From an uncultured Alphaproteobacteria bacterium (GTDB lineage: Bacteria; Pseudomonadota; Alphaproteobacteria; Rhodobacterales; Rhodobacteraceae): a stretch of 64,000 nt of DNA. Positions 34,350 through 43,498 of the stretch are shown piece after piece (position 1 is the stretch's first letter; every line of letters starts with the position of its first letter). Made by a program: the position numbers and the translations under genes. Under the pieces are notes generated by a model. The model searched no databases, was not told the origin of the DNA, and was given only the letters and a program-made list of their open reading frames with translations. The stretch spans positions 1 to 64,000 of the forward strand of contig CACDWF010000002.1 of NCBI GenBank assembly GCA_902556405.1, in the 5' to 3' direction.

Positions 34350-34378
34350 TGATTAATAGAAACGGCCTTTATTGTCAA
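34350..34378 (-). promoter_or_regulatory. Sigma70-type promoter of the rpmH operon
   Basis: On the minus strand a perfect TTGACA (34378-34373) is followed after 17 bases by TAATCA (34355-34350). The distance to the rpmH ATG is about 25 bases. The -35 is perfect; the -10 is weak. Confidence 0.5.
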
Positions 34379-34462
34379 TTAGGTATTTTTAATGATCGAT
34401 AGATTAAATTAACAGGAATTTTATTTACAATTCGAATACACCTCAGTAAATTCGCACTGATC

Positions 34463-34539
34463 GCACCGGTAGCTCAGCTGGATAGAGTACCTGACTACGA
34501 ATCAGGGGGTCGGGGGTTCGAATCCTCCCCGGTGCACCA
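34463..34539 (+). tRNA. tRNA-Arg(ACG)
   Basis: A complete 77-base cloverleaf. The acceptor stem GCACCGG pairs with CCGGTGC. The D-loop has AGCTCAGCTGGATAGAG, the anticodon stem-loop CCTGACTACGAATCAGG has anticodon ACG, and the T-loop has GGTTCGAATCC. The 3' CCA is encoded. ACG is normally edited to ICG by TadA to read CGU, CGC and CGA. It lies between the divergent rpmH operon and uup. Confidence 0.97.
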
Positions 34540-34569
34540 TATAAAAACACTATTTTTTAAAATAAATTA

Positions 34570-36399
34570 ATGTCTTCACAACTTATATTCTCTGTAAAAG
34601 ATGCCCTCGTCCGATATAAAGAGACACCCGTATTTGAAGATCTTACGTTAAATATACATCAAGGTTGCCGTATTGCTCTTGTGGGAAAAAATGGTGCAGG
34701 CAAGTCAACAATTATGAATATTATAACAGGTGTTAAGTCACTGGATGAAGGAAAACGTTGGGAAAATCCCGGAACAACAATAGGATATTTAGTCCAAGAC
34801 TTTCAACCTAATGAAAAAGAAACGGTATTTGATTTTATCTTTAATAATATTAAAGGTGAAGATCGTGAGCTTTATCAATATAAAGTGGATATTGCGGCCG
34901 AGGCACTCGAATTAGATGTAAAAAAACCCATGACGATGCTATCTGGGGGGCAACTCCGAAGAGCAGGCTTGGCAAAAGCCTTTGTTGAAGAGCCCGATAT
35001 TCTTTTGCTTGATGAACCAACGAACCATTTGGACTTGGAAGCAATTAGCTGGTTAGAGGGGTATCTGAACAACTATCAGGGTGCGATACTATGCATTTCT
35101 CACGATAAACGCTTTTTAGAAAATATAACGAATAAGGTATTTTGGTTGGATAGAGGAAAACTCAAAGTCAGTCCCAAGGGATTTAAGTTTTTTGATGAAT
35201 GGTCAACAATGCTCTTGGAGCAAGAGGAGCGCGAACTTCAAAAAAGAAAACAAATTGTAGCACTCGAGGTAGAGTGGGCATCTCGTGGTGTTAAGGCACG
35301 CGTAAAAAGAAATGTACGACGTCTCAGTCAAGTGCGCATGATGAGAGATAAGTTAAAGGCGGATGAGTCAGCGTATCGTCGTGCTACCAAAAAGATAAGT
35401 TATGAGCCCATTAAAGATCTCGATAATCATACGAAAGTCATTTGTGAATTTTATAATGTGCATAAATCTTTTCAGAATGATGACGAGACAATTAATATCC
35501 TCAATGGTTTTAATATCCGTATTAAGAGAGGGGATCGCATTGGGATCATTGGTAAAAATGGATCAGGAAAATCCACATTTTTAAAACTTATTCTAAAAGA
35601 GTTAGAAGCGGATCGTGGCAGTGTGAAAGTACAAAAGACAATTGAGTTTTCATACTTTGACCAAAATCGAAGTGATTTGAGGCCAAACGATCGACTAAAA
35701 GATGTTATGGCACCTAATGGAGGTGACTATATTGATGTTCGAGGAAAGACACGGCATATCTATGGATATCTAAAAGATTTTATGTTTGATCCAGGTATCG
35801 TGCTTGATAAAGTAGGAACTCTTTCTGGTGGGCAAAAAAACCGATTAAAGCTCGCAAAAATTTTAGCAGATCCGAAAACCTGTCTTATTCTTGACGAACC
35901 CACAAATGATCTCGATATGGAAACGCTCGATATGCTTGAAGAGATACTGATTAATTATGAAGGTACGCTATTACTGGTCTCACATGACCGTGACTTTTTA
36001 GATCAAACGGTAACTAAAGTGTTAGCGTTTGAGGGAGAAGGGAGGATTGAAGAATGCATAGGAGGTTATTCTGATTATCTCAATCAAAAGAAATCTCTAT
36101 CGAAAAAAAATAGTCGGAATAAAGAAAACTATAGTCAGGCAAAAAAAATTGAGACTAAAAGCGAGCCAACTGAAACCAAAAAACTTACCTATAAACTTGA
36201 ATATGAGTTGAAAAATCTCCCTAAGAAAATTGAAGATAAAGAAGCTGAGATTAATACACTCACAGAAAAGTTATCTGATGGAGATTTTTATAAGAGTGAT
36301 CCTGATGGCTTTGTTGAAATGACCAAAGAGCTGAAACTAGCAAAAGATCAACTTGAAGAGTATGAAGAGCGTTGGATGGAGCTTGAAGAGTTAAAGTAA
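34570..36399 (+). CDS. uup: ABC-F ATPase, Uup type
   Basis: A soluble ABC-F protein with two ATPase modules and no membrane segments; Uup-type proteins act on ribosomes and in tolerance of DNA excision events. It is 609 residues. Walker A motifs are VGKNGAGKST and IGKNGSGKST; signatures are LSGGQLRRAGLAKA and LSGGQKNRLKLAKI; Walker B motifs are ILLLDEPTNHLDLE and CLILDEPTNDLDME. The C-terminal ~75 residues form a predicted coiled coil, typical of Uup. CGT/CGC arginine codons look commoner than in its neighbours, which may hint at transfer. No clear Shine-Dalgarno precedes the ATG. Confidence 0.88.
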   Translation: MSSQLIFSVKDALVRYKETPVFEDLTLNIHQGCRIALVGKNGAGKSTIMNIITGVKSLDEGKRWENPGTTIGYLVQDFQPNEKETVFDFIFNNIKGEDRELYQYKVDIAAEALELDVKKPMTMLSGGQLRRAGLAKAFVEEPDILLLDEPTNHLDLEAISWLEGYLNNYQGAILCISHDKRFLENITNKVFWLDRGKLKVSPKGFKFFDEWSTMLLEQEERELQKRKQIVALEVEWASRGVKARVKRNVRRLSQVRMMRDKLKADESAYRRATKKISYEPIKDLDNHTKVICEFYNVHKSFQNDDETINILNGFNIRIKRGDRIGIIGKNGSGKSTFLKLILKELEADRGSVKVQKTIEFSYFDQNRSDLRPNDRLKDVMAPNGGDYIDVRGKTRHIYGYLKDFMFDPGIVLDKVGTLSGGQKNRLKLAKILADPKTCLILDEPTNDLDMETLDMLEEILINYEGTLLLVSHDRDFLDQTVTKVLAFEGEGRIEECIGGYSDYLNQKKSLSKKNSRNKENYSQAKKIETKSEPTETKKLTYKLEYELKNLPKKIEDKEAEINTLTEKLSDGDFYKSDPDGFVEMTKELKLAKDQLEEYEERWMELEELK

Positions 36400-36663
36400 C
36401 TATATGATGCCAGTAAATATGGGTATCTTTCTGGAGAGCTTCTCCAGATTGCTCCAGATACTATTTTTCGAGGAGAAAGTAATTGTTCTCGATATAATGT
36501 TATTGTTTCTATTCAAATTAAAATATTGGATAACGAAAATTCGGAAGTATACATATCAACTGGTATGATTGCGCAAGTTAATGTTATTAGAAGAAAGCGA
36601 AGTATTCTTCAATACTTTTGGGAACCAGTTGTTAAAATCAAAGAGACAGCTTTCAAAGACTGA
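36400..36663 (+). pseudogene. C-terminal remnant of a HlyD-type secretion adaptor
   Basis: Directly after the uup stop, in the same frame, an open stretch without its own start reads DASKYGYLSGELLQIAPDT and later STGMIAQVNVIRRKRSILQY, ending ETAFKD. This matches the extreme C-terminus of HlyD-family adaptors of type I secretion systems. About 87 codons remain of an expected 400 or more. The junction at the uup stop suggests a deletion or insertion that removed the 5' part. Confidence 0.75.
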
Positions 36664-36671
36664 TATAAGAA

Positions 36672-37598
36672 TTATAAAGTCAACAATAGCGCAATTGTAA
36701 CGGTTATGCTTGAAACAATAGTTGTTATTGTTATCGCCGCAGCACTTTCATTGGAAAAGGTTTTGTAATAATTCGCTAAAACGAAAACATTGGCGGCAAC
36801 CGGTAAGCTAGCACAAACAATTGCTGTTTTAACCCAAATAGGGTCGATATCAGTTTGAAATTGAAAAATGATAAATATCAACATCGGATGTACAACGAGT
36901 TTTATTAAAGTTATAAGAAACAAAACGCTCTTTTGATTTTTTATAGAAGTGATATTAAGTGAGACGCCGAGCGCAATTAAAGCAACAGCAGTTGCTGATG
37001 CGGCAACAATCGAAAGTGTTCTATCAATTGCCGTTATAAATTTTATGTCTGCAAATGAAAATATAAAGGCTACAAAAACAGACATCATAAGTGGGTTGTA
37101 CAAGAAGCGCTTAATTACTTCTTTTCCCAGCTCTTTCAGGCTGGTTGTTCTATTCTCTGTTAATTTGTAAAATATTAGAGTGCTTAATAAAACAAAAGTA
37201 TCAGCTAATAGGATCAAGGCTAAAGGTATAGCAGCCTCCGTGCCGAACGCTAAAATGCATAAGGGTACACCTATATACCCATAATTAGGATAAGCGGCAT
37301 TTAGACCAAATATTGCCTTTTCCATTGTCGTAAGTTTTATCACAAGCCCAAAAATATAGGTAAGACCAAAGATCGATAGTGTTACGATCTCGTAACTGAA
37401 AATAAAATTTAAGTTTAAACTTTTACTGGCATCGCCCGAAAGGATACTTGTGAACATAAGTGGGGGCAGCAAAATATAAAAAGCAAACTTTGATAAAACG
37501 GTACCATCCTGTTCTGACATGAACTGAATTTTTTTCAATAAGTAGCCGATACCAATTAAAGAAAACATTGGAATAGTTAAATTTAAGACATCAGTCAT
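36672..37598 (-). CDS. AEC-family (auxin efflux carrier-like) transporter
   Basis: An integral membrane transporter of the AEC family, whose bacterial members export or exchange small organic acids such as malate or malonate. It is 308 residues with about ten hydrophobic segments. The AEC start pattern is FSLIGIGYLLKKIQFMSEQD; GLNAAYPNYGYIGVPLCILA is the conserved helix break. Its ATG overlaps the stop of the small gene upstream (TAATG). It is the last gene of a minus-strand operon that includes a BLUF sensor and a CitE-like lyase. The substrate is unknown. Confidence 0.85.
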   Translation of the reverse strand: MTDVLNLTIPMFSLIGIGYLLKKIQFMSEQDGTVLSKFAFYILLPPLMFTSILSGDASKSLNLNFIFSYEIVTLSIFGLTYIFGLVIKLTTMEKAIFGLNAAYPNYGYIGVPLCILAFGTEAAIPLALILLADTFVLLSTLIFYKLTENRTTSLKELGKEVIKRFLYNPLMMSVFVAFIFSFADIKFITAIDRTLSIVAASATAVALIALGVSLNITSIKNQKSVLFLITLIKLVVHPMLIFIIFQFQTDIDPIWVKTAIVCASLPVAANVFVLANYYKTFSNESAAAITITTIVSSITVTIALLLTL

Positions 37599-37864
37599 TA
37601 ATCACTCGGTCTGCAGGGAACTGTAAGTTTTTGCATTATCAAAATAACCAAAAGGAATAACACCACAATGAAAAAACTAGTCTTTAGTATTTCAAAATAA
37701 AATACTTTTACGCAGTTAAAGAAAGAAACGGAAAAGCGATTGACGCTGATGCACCTGTTTATCAGTTCATAGAACTCAATTAAAAATAATATCAAAAAAA
37801 GGCAACTTAAAATAAAGCAGATAAAGGCAATGAAATAGGTTAAATAACTCACATACTTAGACAT
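37598..37864 (-). CDS. Small membrane protein, function unknown
   Basis: An 88-residue protein with two strong hydrophobic stretches (about residues 8-30 and 58-78) separated by a polar loop. I recognise no family. It looks real because it fits exactly between its neighbours on the same strand: 3 bases after the BLUF stop and overlapping the transporter start by TAATG, a coupling arrangement. Confidence 0.55.
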   Translation of the reverse strand: MSKYVSYLTYFIAFICFILSCLFLILFLIEFYELINRCISVNRFSVSFFNCVKVFYFEILKTSFFIVVLFLLVILIMQKLTVPCRPSD

Positions 37865-37867
37865 TGC

Positions 37868-38278
37868 CTAAAAATTAAAAATTGTTGCTTCTTTAGAAAG
37901 TTTAACAAAAACTTCTTCGATTTCAGCTTTAGAAAGGGTTCTTACAATTCCGCTTGAAACCTCCTCTCGGCTCCACATCCATGTTTTAACGGGGTCGTCT
38001 TTCATAGACCATGCAGGAAATAACCGTTTATCAACATTTTGATCAAGTAAGTGGTAAATATTAATGTGGCGATCATCATTTTGTATTGCGGCATAAGTGC
38101 TTTTTACTTGCTGTTCGGGGCCCTCCAGAAGTTGTAGAAAAATATCAGAACGACAAATTAAGGCGCCAGTGATATCCCTTTTTCTATTGTTTGCTCTTGA
38201 AGCAATAAGTATGGCTGACAAAATTTCCAAATTATATCCGAAGGGTTGTGAGCAATAAACGAGCTGCATTAGTTTCAT
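37868..38278 (-). CDS. BLUF-domain blue-light sensor protein
   Basis: A stand-alone BLUF protein, predicted to bind FAD and respond to blue light. It is 136 residues. The key flavin-site residues are present: Tyr8 (LMQLVYCSQP), Asn31 in SRANNRKRDITG, and Gln49 in FLQLLEGP. FPAWSMKDD supplies the strand-5 Trp/Met region. The C-terminal ~40 residues are probably the capping helices. No output domain is attached, so it must act through a partner. Its start overlaps the YdcF gene stop. Confidence 0.9.
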   Translation of the reverse strand: MKLMQLVYCSQPFGYNLEILSAILIASRANNRKRDITGALICRSDIFLQLLEGPEQQVKSTYAAIQNDDRHINIYHLLDQNVDKRLFPAWSMKDDPVKTWMWSREEVSSGIVRTLSKAEIEEVFVKLSKEATIFNF

Positions 38279-39051
38279 TAGAGTTTCCTTGTCAACTTAT
38301 AAACCCAGTATCCTACAGTTTCATGTATATAGATACGCCAAAGATTAATACTACCTTGAATGTTTCCTGGACCCCAGTATATCGAATTTGCCGTTCGGAA
38401 ATCAACAGGTATCGGTTTGAAGTTCATCTCAGAGTATTCTTTCTCAAAGGTGGCGATAGCTCTTTTCATATGGCTAGCTGAGGTTACAATACCCCATTTT
38501 TTAATTTGAAGCCTGTTAATGATCTCTTTGCTGTAAACAGCATTTTCAAAAGTATTTCGTGAGCGATTTTCAAACAGTATATTAGTGGAATCTATATTTA
38601 AAGCTTCAATTAATTGCTCTATTATCTCCGCCTCTGATAGTCCTTGGTGGAATATTTTTCCAAAAAAGCCTGTAAAAATAATAGTTCCCTCAGGTTTTTG
38701 TTTTAGAAATTCTAATCCCTTTAATATTCTCTCCGAACCCTCTCCTAGCGTGTAATCATTTCTGTCTTTAGCCACTTTACCAGAGCCAGTTCCTCCACCC
38801 AATATAACTAAGCCTTCTAATTCAAGAAAAACTCTCTTATTATAGACATGTGGGTCTTCAATAGTTTTTAAAAGAAATTCAGGTAAGGGTTTGTATAACA
38901 ATATGAACCAAAAAAGAATAAACCAAAAAGTGCCTGTAAATTTGGTTCGCTTTGCTCTAGCAATAATAACAATAAATAGAAGAAATGAAATTAGTAGGAG
39001 ATTTAGAGGATCTAAAAAAAAACTTAATATTTTTGAAAAAATAAAAAACAA
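38278..39051 (-). CDS. YdcF/ElyC-type (DUF218) membrane protein
   Basis: A DUF218-family protein of the YdcF/ElyC/SanA group, implicated in envelope processes. It is 257 residues. Two N-terminal hydrophobic segments are followed by the Rossmann-like domain: LVILGGGTGSGKVAKDR, LSEAEIIEQLIEALNI, ENRSRNTFENAVYSK and IVTSASHMKRAIATFEK. These carry the conserved Gly-rich, Glu and Ser/His residues of the family. It is the fourth gene of the operon. Confidence 0.85.
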   Translation of the reverse strand: MFFIFSKILSFFLDPLNLLLISFLLFIVIIARAKRTKFTGTFWFILFWFILLYKPLPEFLLKTIEDPHVYNKRVFLELEGLVILGGGTGSGKVAKDRNDYTLGEGSERILKGLEFLKQKPEGTIIFTGFFGKIFHQGLSEAEIIEQLIEALNIDSTNILFENRSRNTFENAVYSKEIINRLQIKKWGIVTSASHMKRAIATFEKEYSEMNFKPIPVDFRTANSIYWGPGNIQGSINLWRIYIHETVGYWVYKLTRKL

Positions 39052-39055
39052 GTAA

Positions 39056-40204
39056 TCAGCTTTTTACTAAAAACTCATAAGAAAGTTCTTCAAAATTTTC
39101 AAAACCTTTGAGCAGAGAGGGCATATAGCAGGGGAGTATTTGTGTCAGGAAAACGCCAGCTAAATCGTTTCTGTAATCTACCCAAAAGTATGTATTCAAA
39201 ACACCAGCCCAGCTTCCACTATTTGCTGAGCGTCCTGTTTTTAGCGGTTGATTATTTAGAAGAAGACCATATCCCCAAGATTTCTCGATATTGGGATAAA
39301 TATCGTAATCTGAAGCTAAAACTTTATTAAAACTTTTTAAAGGGGAAATTTCAGAATTGCCGATTTGGTTTCTAAACATTTGCGAAACTATAGAGCTTTT
39401 TTTACCAACCTTCATGCTTTTCAACAAAAATTGAAGAATCTTTAAATAGTCATTTAAGGTTGACGTTATGCCTCCCCCACCATAGTGGAAGGGGTTCAAC
39501 CCTAGGGTCATTTTACTACTAATGTCTGAATAAATTCCTTCCGAGTCTTTAAAATATACTGATGCGAGGTTCTCTCTACTTGACTGACTTGGATTAAAAG
39601 AGGTCTGCTCTAAATTTAAAGGATGACAAAGGTACTTTTGGAGATTTTTATCTAGGCAATTTCCAGTGACAGCTTCAAGAGCCTTGCCTAGCCAGCCAAA
39701 GGAGATGCCATAACCCCATCGACTGCCAGGCTTGAATACCAATGGGGCTTTTAAAAAACCATCATCACCATTTTTCATGGGAGCAATTTTCTTTTTTGAT
39801 AGTAACTCTGAAACTATTGGATCGTTATGTTCGTATGCATGACCAGATGTACAGCTTAATAGATGATGAAAAGAAATAGGTATGTCGTTTTTTTTATATT
39901 TAATCACACCTCCTTCCTTATATGCGATCTTTAAATCATTAATTTCAGGAACATAATTTCCTACACTTTCGTGTAGATCAATTGAATTATCTGCAAGTAC
40001 AGCCAATGTAAGATAGGCTGTTATAGGCTTAGTCATTGAAGCCATTCGAAATAATTGATCTCTACTTTGAGACAAATTTGGAAACTCAGGATTTCTGAAA
40101 ATACCTTCAAGAGAAATACAATCACTTCTTGTAATGCCATAGTCGACAAATGGAATTTCCAAATTTAAAAAAGTTTCGCTTATTTTTTTTTCAAAGCTGC
40201 CCAT
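39056..40204 (-). CDS. Serine hydrolase of the class C beta-lactamase fold
   Basis: A penicillin-binding-protein-like serine hydrolase; such proteins are usually esterases or peptidases rather than true beta-lactamases. It is 382 residues. The nucleophile motif SMTK is at residues 56-59, within FRMASMTKPITAYLTL. Typical later blocks are HHLLSCTSGHAYEH, GYGISFGWLGKALEAV and GSWAGVLNTYFWVDYRND. No signal peptide is evident, suggesting a cytoplasmic enzyme. It lies 1-4 bases from its neighbours in the operon. Confidence 0.88.
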   Translation of the reverse strand: MGSFEKKISETFLNLEIPFVDYGITRSDCISLEGIFRNPEFPNLSQSRDQLFRMASMTKPITAYLTLAVLADNSIDLHESVGNYVPEINDLKIAYKEGGVIKYKKNDIPISFHHLLSCTSGHAYEHNDPIVSELLSKKKIAPMKNGDDGFLKAPLVFKPGSRWGYGISFGWLGKALEAVTGNCLDKNLQKYLCHPLNLEQTSFNPSQSSRENLASVYFKDSEGIYSDISSKMTLGLNPFHYGGGGITSTLNDYLKILQFLLKSMKVGKKSSIVSQMFRNQIGNSEISPLKSFNKVLASDYDIYPNIEKSWGYGLLLNNQPLKTGRSANSGSWAGVLNTYFWVDYRNDLAGVFLTQILPCYMPSLLKGFENFEELSYEFLVKS

Positions 40205-40205
40205 T

Positions 40206-41060
40206 CTATTGGGAGGACTTCAATTTATTTGAAATCTCAACAATTCTTTGCATTTGTCTAAGGACAGGCTTTTCGATCAACTTTCCATCGACCATCACAA
40301 GACCAGTATTTGCATCTTCAAAAACACTTAATATTCGTTCAGCTTTTTTTACCTCTTCCTCGTTAGGGGAAAATGTATCATTAATTATTGGTACTTGCTT
40401 AGGGTTAATGGAGCCTTTCCCTGTAAAGCCTAGGTTACGTGCTTGCTCACAATAGCGTTTAAGGCCATCACTATCGCTAAGATCCAGATAGGGGCCGTCT
40501 ATTGCATCAAGACCTTCTTTTGCTGCAGCATGTACCACTCGTGAACGCGCATACAATAAATCTTCCCAGGTTAGTTTGCATCGAAGCTCGGCTGCCATAT
40601 CAATTAAGCCGAAAAACAAAGTTTTTATTCTTTTACTTGCGCTTGCAATTTTAAAAACATTTTCCAAACCTTTATTCGTTTCAATTATTGGATGTAGATC
40701 ACAGTCCTTATTTGCCTCTGATAGTAGGTCGTCCACAATTATTATTTCTTCTGCGTCCATGACTTTCGGAAGCATTAAAGCGGGAGGAGGATTTTCACTT
40801 TTTATAACGGCTTGCAGGTCTTCTAAGCCAAATTGCGTACGAATACTATTAATCCTAAGAATACGCTCAACGTTTTCAAAGCCCTTATCATCCATAAAAA
40901 GATTTAAGGCATGCTTTCTGGCTTCTTCTTTATCATGAGGTGCAATACCATCCTCCAACTCTACACATACCATGTCAACACCACTGGCGAGAGCTTTGGG
41001 GAACATTTCAGGTTTTAACCCAGGCGTAAAAATAAAACTTCGTCTTGTTCTAATGCTCAA
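40206..41060 (-). CDS. HpcH/HpaI aldolase, CitE-like (beta-methylmalyl/citramalyl-CoA lyase type)
   Basis: A CitE-like lyase of the HpcH/HpaI family, which cleaves or forms malyl-, citramalyl- or methylmalyl-CoA type esters. It is 284 residues. RRSFIFTPGLKPEMFPKAL at the start, VELEDGIAPHDKEEAR with metal-ligand acidic residues, LRINSIRT, and GKGSINPKQVPIINDTF are family marks. The precise substrate cannot be read from sequence. It is cotranscribed with the hydrolase and with an NTF2-like protein. Confidence 0.87.
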   Translation of the reverse strand: MSIRTRRSFIFTPGLKPEMFPKALASGVDMVCVELEDGIAPHDKEEARKHALNLFMDDKGFENVERILRINSIRTQFGLEDLQAVIKSENPPPALMLPKVMDAEEIIIVDDLLSEANKDCDLHPIIETNKGLENVFKIASASKRIKTLFFGLIDMAAELRCKLTWEDLLYARSRVVHAAAKEGLDAIDGPYLDLSDSDGLKRYCEQARNLGFTGKGSINPKQVPIINDTFSPNEEEVKKAERILSVFEDANTGLVMVDGKLIEKPVLRQMQRIVEISNKLKSSQ

Positions 41061-41062
41061 AA

Positions 41063-41557
41063 TTAATCTCCTTTGCTGTATAGCTTTTTTAGTTTTGTAT
41101 CGGAGTTAAGTGCTCTTGCAGACCATTTTTCGAAAACGCGTTTGATTTTCCCAGCAGGAAGGTTTAATTGAGACATAGGAATCCCACCATTTACTACCTC
41201 TCCATAATATTCAATTAGACTATTGTTAAATTGAAAATAAGCCATGCCTGGAACAGCTACCTTCAAGTTCTCAGAACCGGCCAGTGTTGAGGTGAACGAG
41301 AAGCGATATCTAGCGTATCCTTTACTATCATTGCTTAAAAGGTCATACATTTCCCAGGAGAAATTTTTTGCATCCCTATGAAAATGAGTCGGGAGCATCA
41401 TCGCAATATTTTCTCTTCCCTTGAATTTACCGTAAATATAATCATCATAAATCCCGTCAACGGTAAACAGAGAGGCTAATTTTTGTCCATCGTTATTTTC
41501 AACTGCAGTTGTAAAGGTTTTTACAATTTCACTAAATTTCAAAGCTAAGCCCTCCAT
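41063..41557 (-). CDS. NTF2-like (SnoaL-type) protein
   Basis: A probable NTF2/SnoaL-fold protein: FTTAVENNDGQKLASLFTVDGIYDD is the usual helix-acid pattern, followed by GRENIAMML. It is 164 residues from the ATG at 41557; a TTG five codons earlier (41572) is an alternative. Function unknown. It appears to be the first gene of the seven-gene minus operon ending with the AEC transporter. Confidence 0.65.
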   Translation of the reverse strand: MEGLALKFSEIVKTFTTAVENNDGQKLASLFTVDGIYDDYIYGKFKGRENIAMMLPTHFHRDAKNFSWEMYDLLSNDSKGYARYRFSFTSTLAGSENLKVAVPGMAYFQFNNSLIEYYGEVVNGGIPMSQLNLPAGKIKRVFEKWSARALNSDTKLKKLYSKGD

Positions 41558-41659
41558 ATCAAATCTTAGCAAGCCATGCTAAATACTTATAGGAAAATAT
41601 TATATTTATGTTGTATGGTATTAAAAGTTCTAATTTTGAATTATTAAAAAGGGGCAATT

Positions 41660-42451
41660 ATGGAATTCGAAACGATTACTTTCGCGATCAAAGATCGGGT
41701 TGGTACACTTACAATGAATAGGCCTGATGAAGCGAATGCGTTGAACGCAAATATGGCTAGAGAACTATTTGAGATTTCGGTTCTATGTTCGAGAGATAAA
41801 AGCTTGGGGGCTTTAATTATCACTGCAAACGGTAAGATGTTTAACGCTGGTGGCGACTTAAAAGAATTTGATAATCCACCAGGAGGTAGGCAGGACGAGC
41901 ATTTGAGTCGTGTAGCTTCTGATCTCCATAATGCAATAATTCGTTTTCAATATATGGACGCACCGGTAATTATGGCAGTTAATGGAACTGCTGCGGGGGG
42001 AGGATTTTCTCTGGCCTTGTCAGGAGACTACATTTTAGCATCAGATAAAGCTAAGTTTGTCTCTGCCTATACAGCTTCAGGGTTAACTCCTGACGGTTCA
42101 TCCACATATTTTTTGGCTAAACATGTTGGATTACTAAGGGCCAAAGAGCTCTTTCTAACGAATAGAATGTTGTCTGCAGACGAAGCCAAACAATGGGGTT
42201 TTGTAACCGAAGTAGTGGCTCACGATAATCTAACCACAAAGGCTAACGAGATAGCAATTCAACTTGCATCCGGACCGACCAAGGCCTATGGAGGAGTGAA
42301 GAGAATGCTTTTATCGTCCTTCTCATCTCCGATAGAGTCGCAACTTGATAACGAGACGCGACATATTGTTGGCACAATGGATACTCACGACGGCCCCCAC
42401 GGGCTAAATGCGTTTCTTAATAAAAAAAGACCCAAATTTACAGGTTGTTAG
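41660..42451 (+). CDS. Enoyl-CoA hydratase/isomerase family protein
   Basis: A crotonase-superfamily enzyme acting on acyl-CoA. It is 263 residues. The oxyanion-hole segments are NAGGDLKEFDNP and NGTAAGGGFSLALSGDYILA. The position of the first hydratase glutamate reads Ala/Ser-rich (KFVSAYTASGLTPDG), so isomerase or other crotonase chemistry is as likely as hydration. It is divergent from the minus operon and convergent with the DMT transporter gene. A GGGGC box precedes the ATG. Confidence 0.87.
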   Translation: MEFETITFAIKDRVGTLTMNRPDEANALNANMARELFEISVLCSRDKSLGALIITANGKMFNAGGDLKEFDNPPGGRQDEHLSRVASDLHNAIIRFQYMDAPVIMAVNGTAAGGGFSLALSGDYILASDKAKFVSAYTASGLTPDGSSTYFLAKHVGLLRAKELFLTNRMLSADEAKQWGFVTEVVAHDNLTTKANEIAIQLASGPTKAYGGVKRMLLSSFSSPIESQLDNETRHIVGTMDTHDGPHGLNAFLNKKRPKFTGC

Positions 42452-42455
42452 ATTT

Positions 42456-43358
42456 TTATCCAGTTAATTCTGTCTCGGTCCTTGTAACTAGATAAATACC
42501 CCCTATTACTAGTAGGCCTGCTATAAATAATGCGCTTGATAGTTGCTCCGATAAAATTAGCCACCCAAAAAAAATTCCCATTATTGGGGTTAGAAAAGAA
42601 AAGCTTGCTACGGTAGTCGCAGAATAGCGTTTGAAGAGCCATACCCAGAAAATAAAACCTATTGAAGCGAATAGAACTTGGAATGAGAAACCAACATAAT
42701 GCAATAGTGTAAGATCTCTTACGAAATCTCCATAGAACATGGAGAGAATGATCAGCATTGGGGCAGATACAAGGAAAGCATAAAACATAAGAGTATCTGG
42801 TGACTCCTTGCTAACCCTAGAATTTTTTGAATAAAATGCAAAGTAGGCCCAGCCAATAGAACCTAGCAGCGCGCAAATATCACCGATGATAGAAGCTCTC
42901 AATCCACCCGATGATGTTGAAGAGCTTACAGAAATAATTACTCCGATAATGGCAGCAAAAAGTCCAACTGTTTTTCCTATAGATAATTTATCATTTTTAA
43001 GTAAAAAATGATTCATTAGCGCCAGCCAAATTGGCATTGTATAGAACATGATTGTTACCCTGATAACAGATGTCAGATCTAGTGCTATATAGAGAAACAT
43101 AAATTCGGCCCCAAAAACGATACCATAGAATATGATGGCAGGCAGTAAGTTTTTCTCTACCTTAATTCTCTTGTTCGTCAAAAACAGCCAAAGCAATATA
43201 AGAAAAGCGGCAAATAAAGATCTTAGCCCTGCGCAAAAAACTGGTTGTAAACCGTCATTTACAACTTTCATTACAACTTGATTATACCCAGAGATTAAGG
43301 AGAAAAAGCAAAGACCAGCTATGCCAAAAGTGTCAAGATTGCGTGATTCAATTTTCAA
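42456..43358 (-). CDS. DMT-superfamily (EamA) transporter
   Basis: An inner-membrane drug/metabolite transporter of the EamA type. It is 300 residues with ten hydrophobic segments in two repeats; VFCAGLRSLFAAFLILLWLF in the first half and TVASFSFLTPIMGIFFGWLI in the second are typical. Substrate unknown. It converges on the crotonase gene with 4 bases between stops. Confidence 0.88.
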   Translation of the reverse strand: MKIESRNLDTFGIAGLCFFSLISGYNQVVMKVVNDGLQPVFCAGLRSLFAAFLILLWLFLTNKRIKVEKNLLPAIIFYGIVFGAEFMFLYIALDLTSVIRVTIMFYTMPIWLALMNHFLLKNDKLSIGKTVGLFAAIIGVIISVSSSTSSGGLRASIIGDICALLGSIGWAYFAFYSKNSRVSKESPDTLMFYAFLVSAPMLIILSMFYGDFVRDLTLLHYVGFSFQVLFASIGFIFWVWLFKRYSATTVASFSFLTPIMGIFFGWLILSEQLSSALFIAGLLVIGGIYLVTRTETELTG

Positions 43359-43498
43359 TATACTAAACTAAAACTAATTACCATTCTGCTACTATATAAA
43401 AGTTTTGACACATTACCTATAACAAAATATGTATTGGTGAGTGTTACCGCAGGATATTTGTTTAACACCAGTTTTAAAAAAAAAATACAGGAAACATT

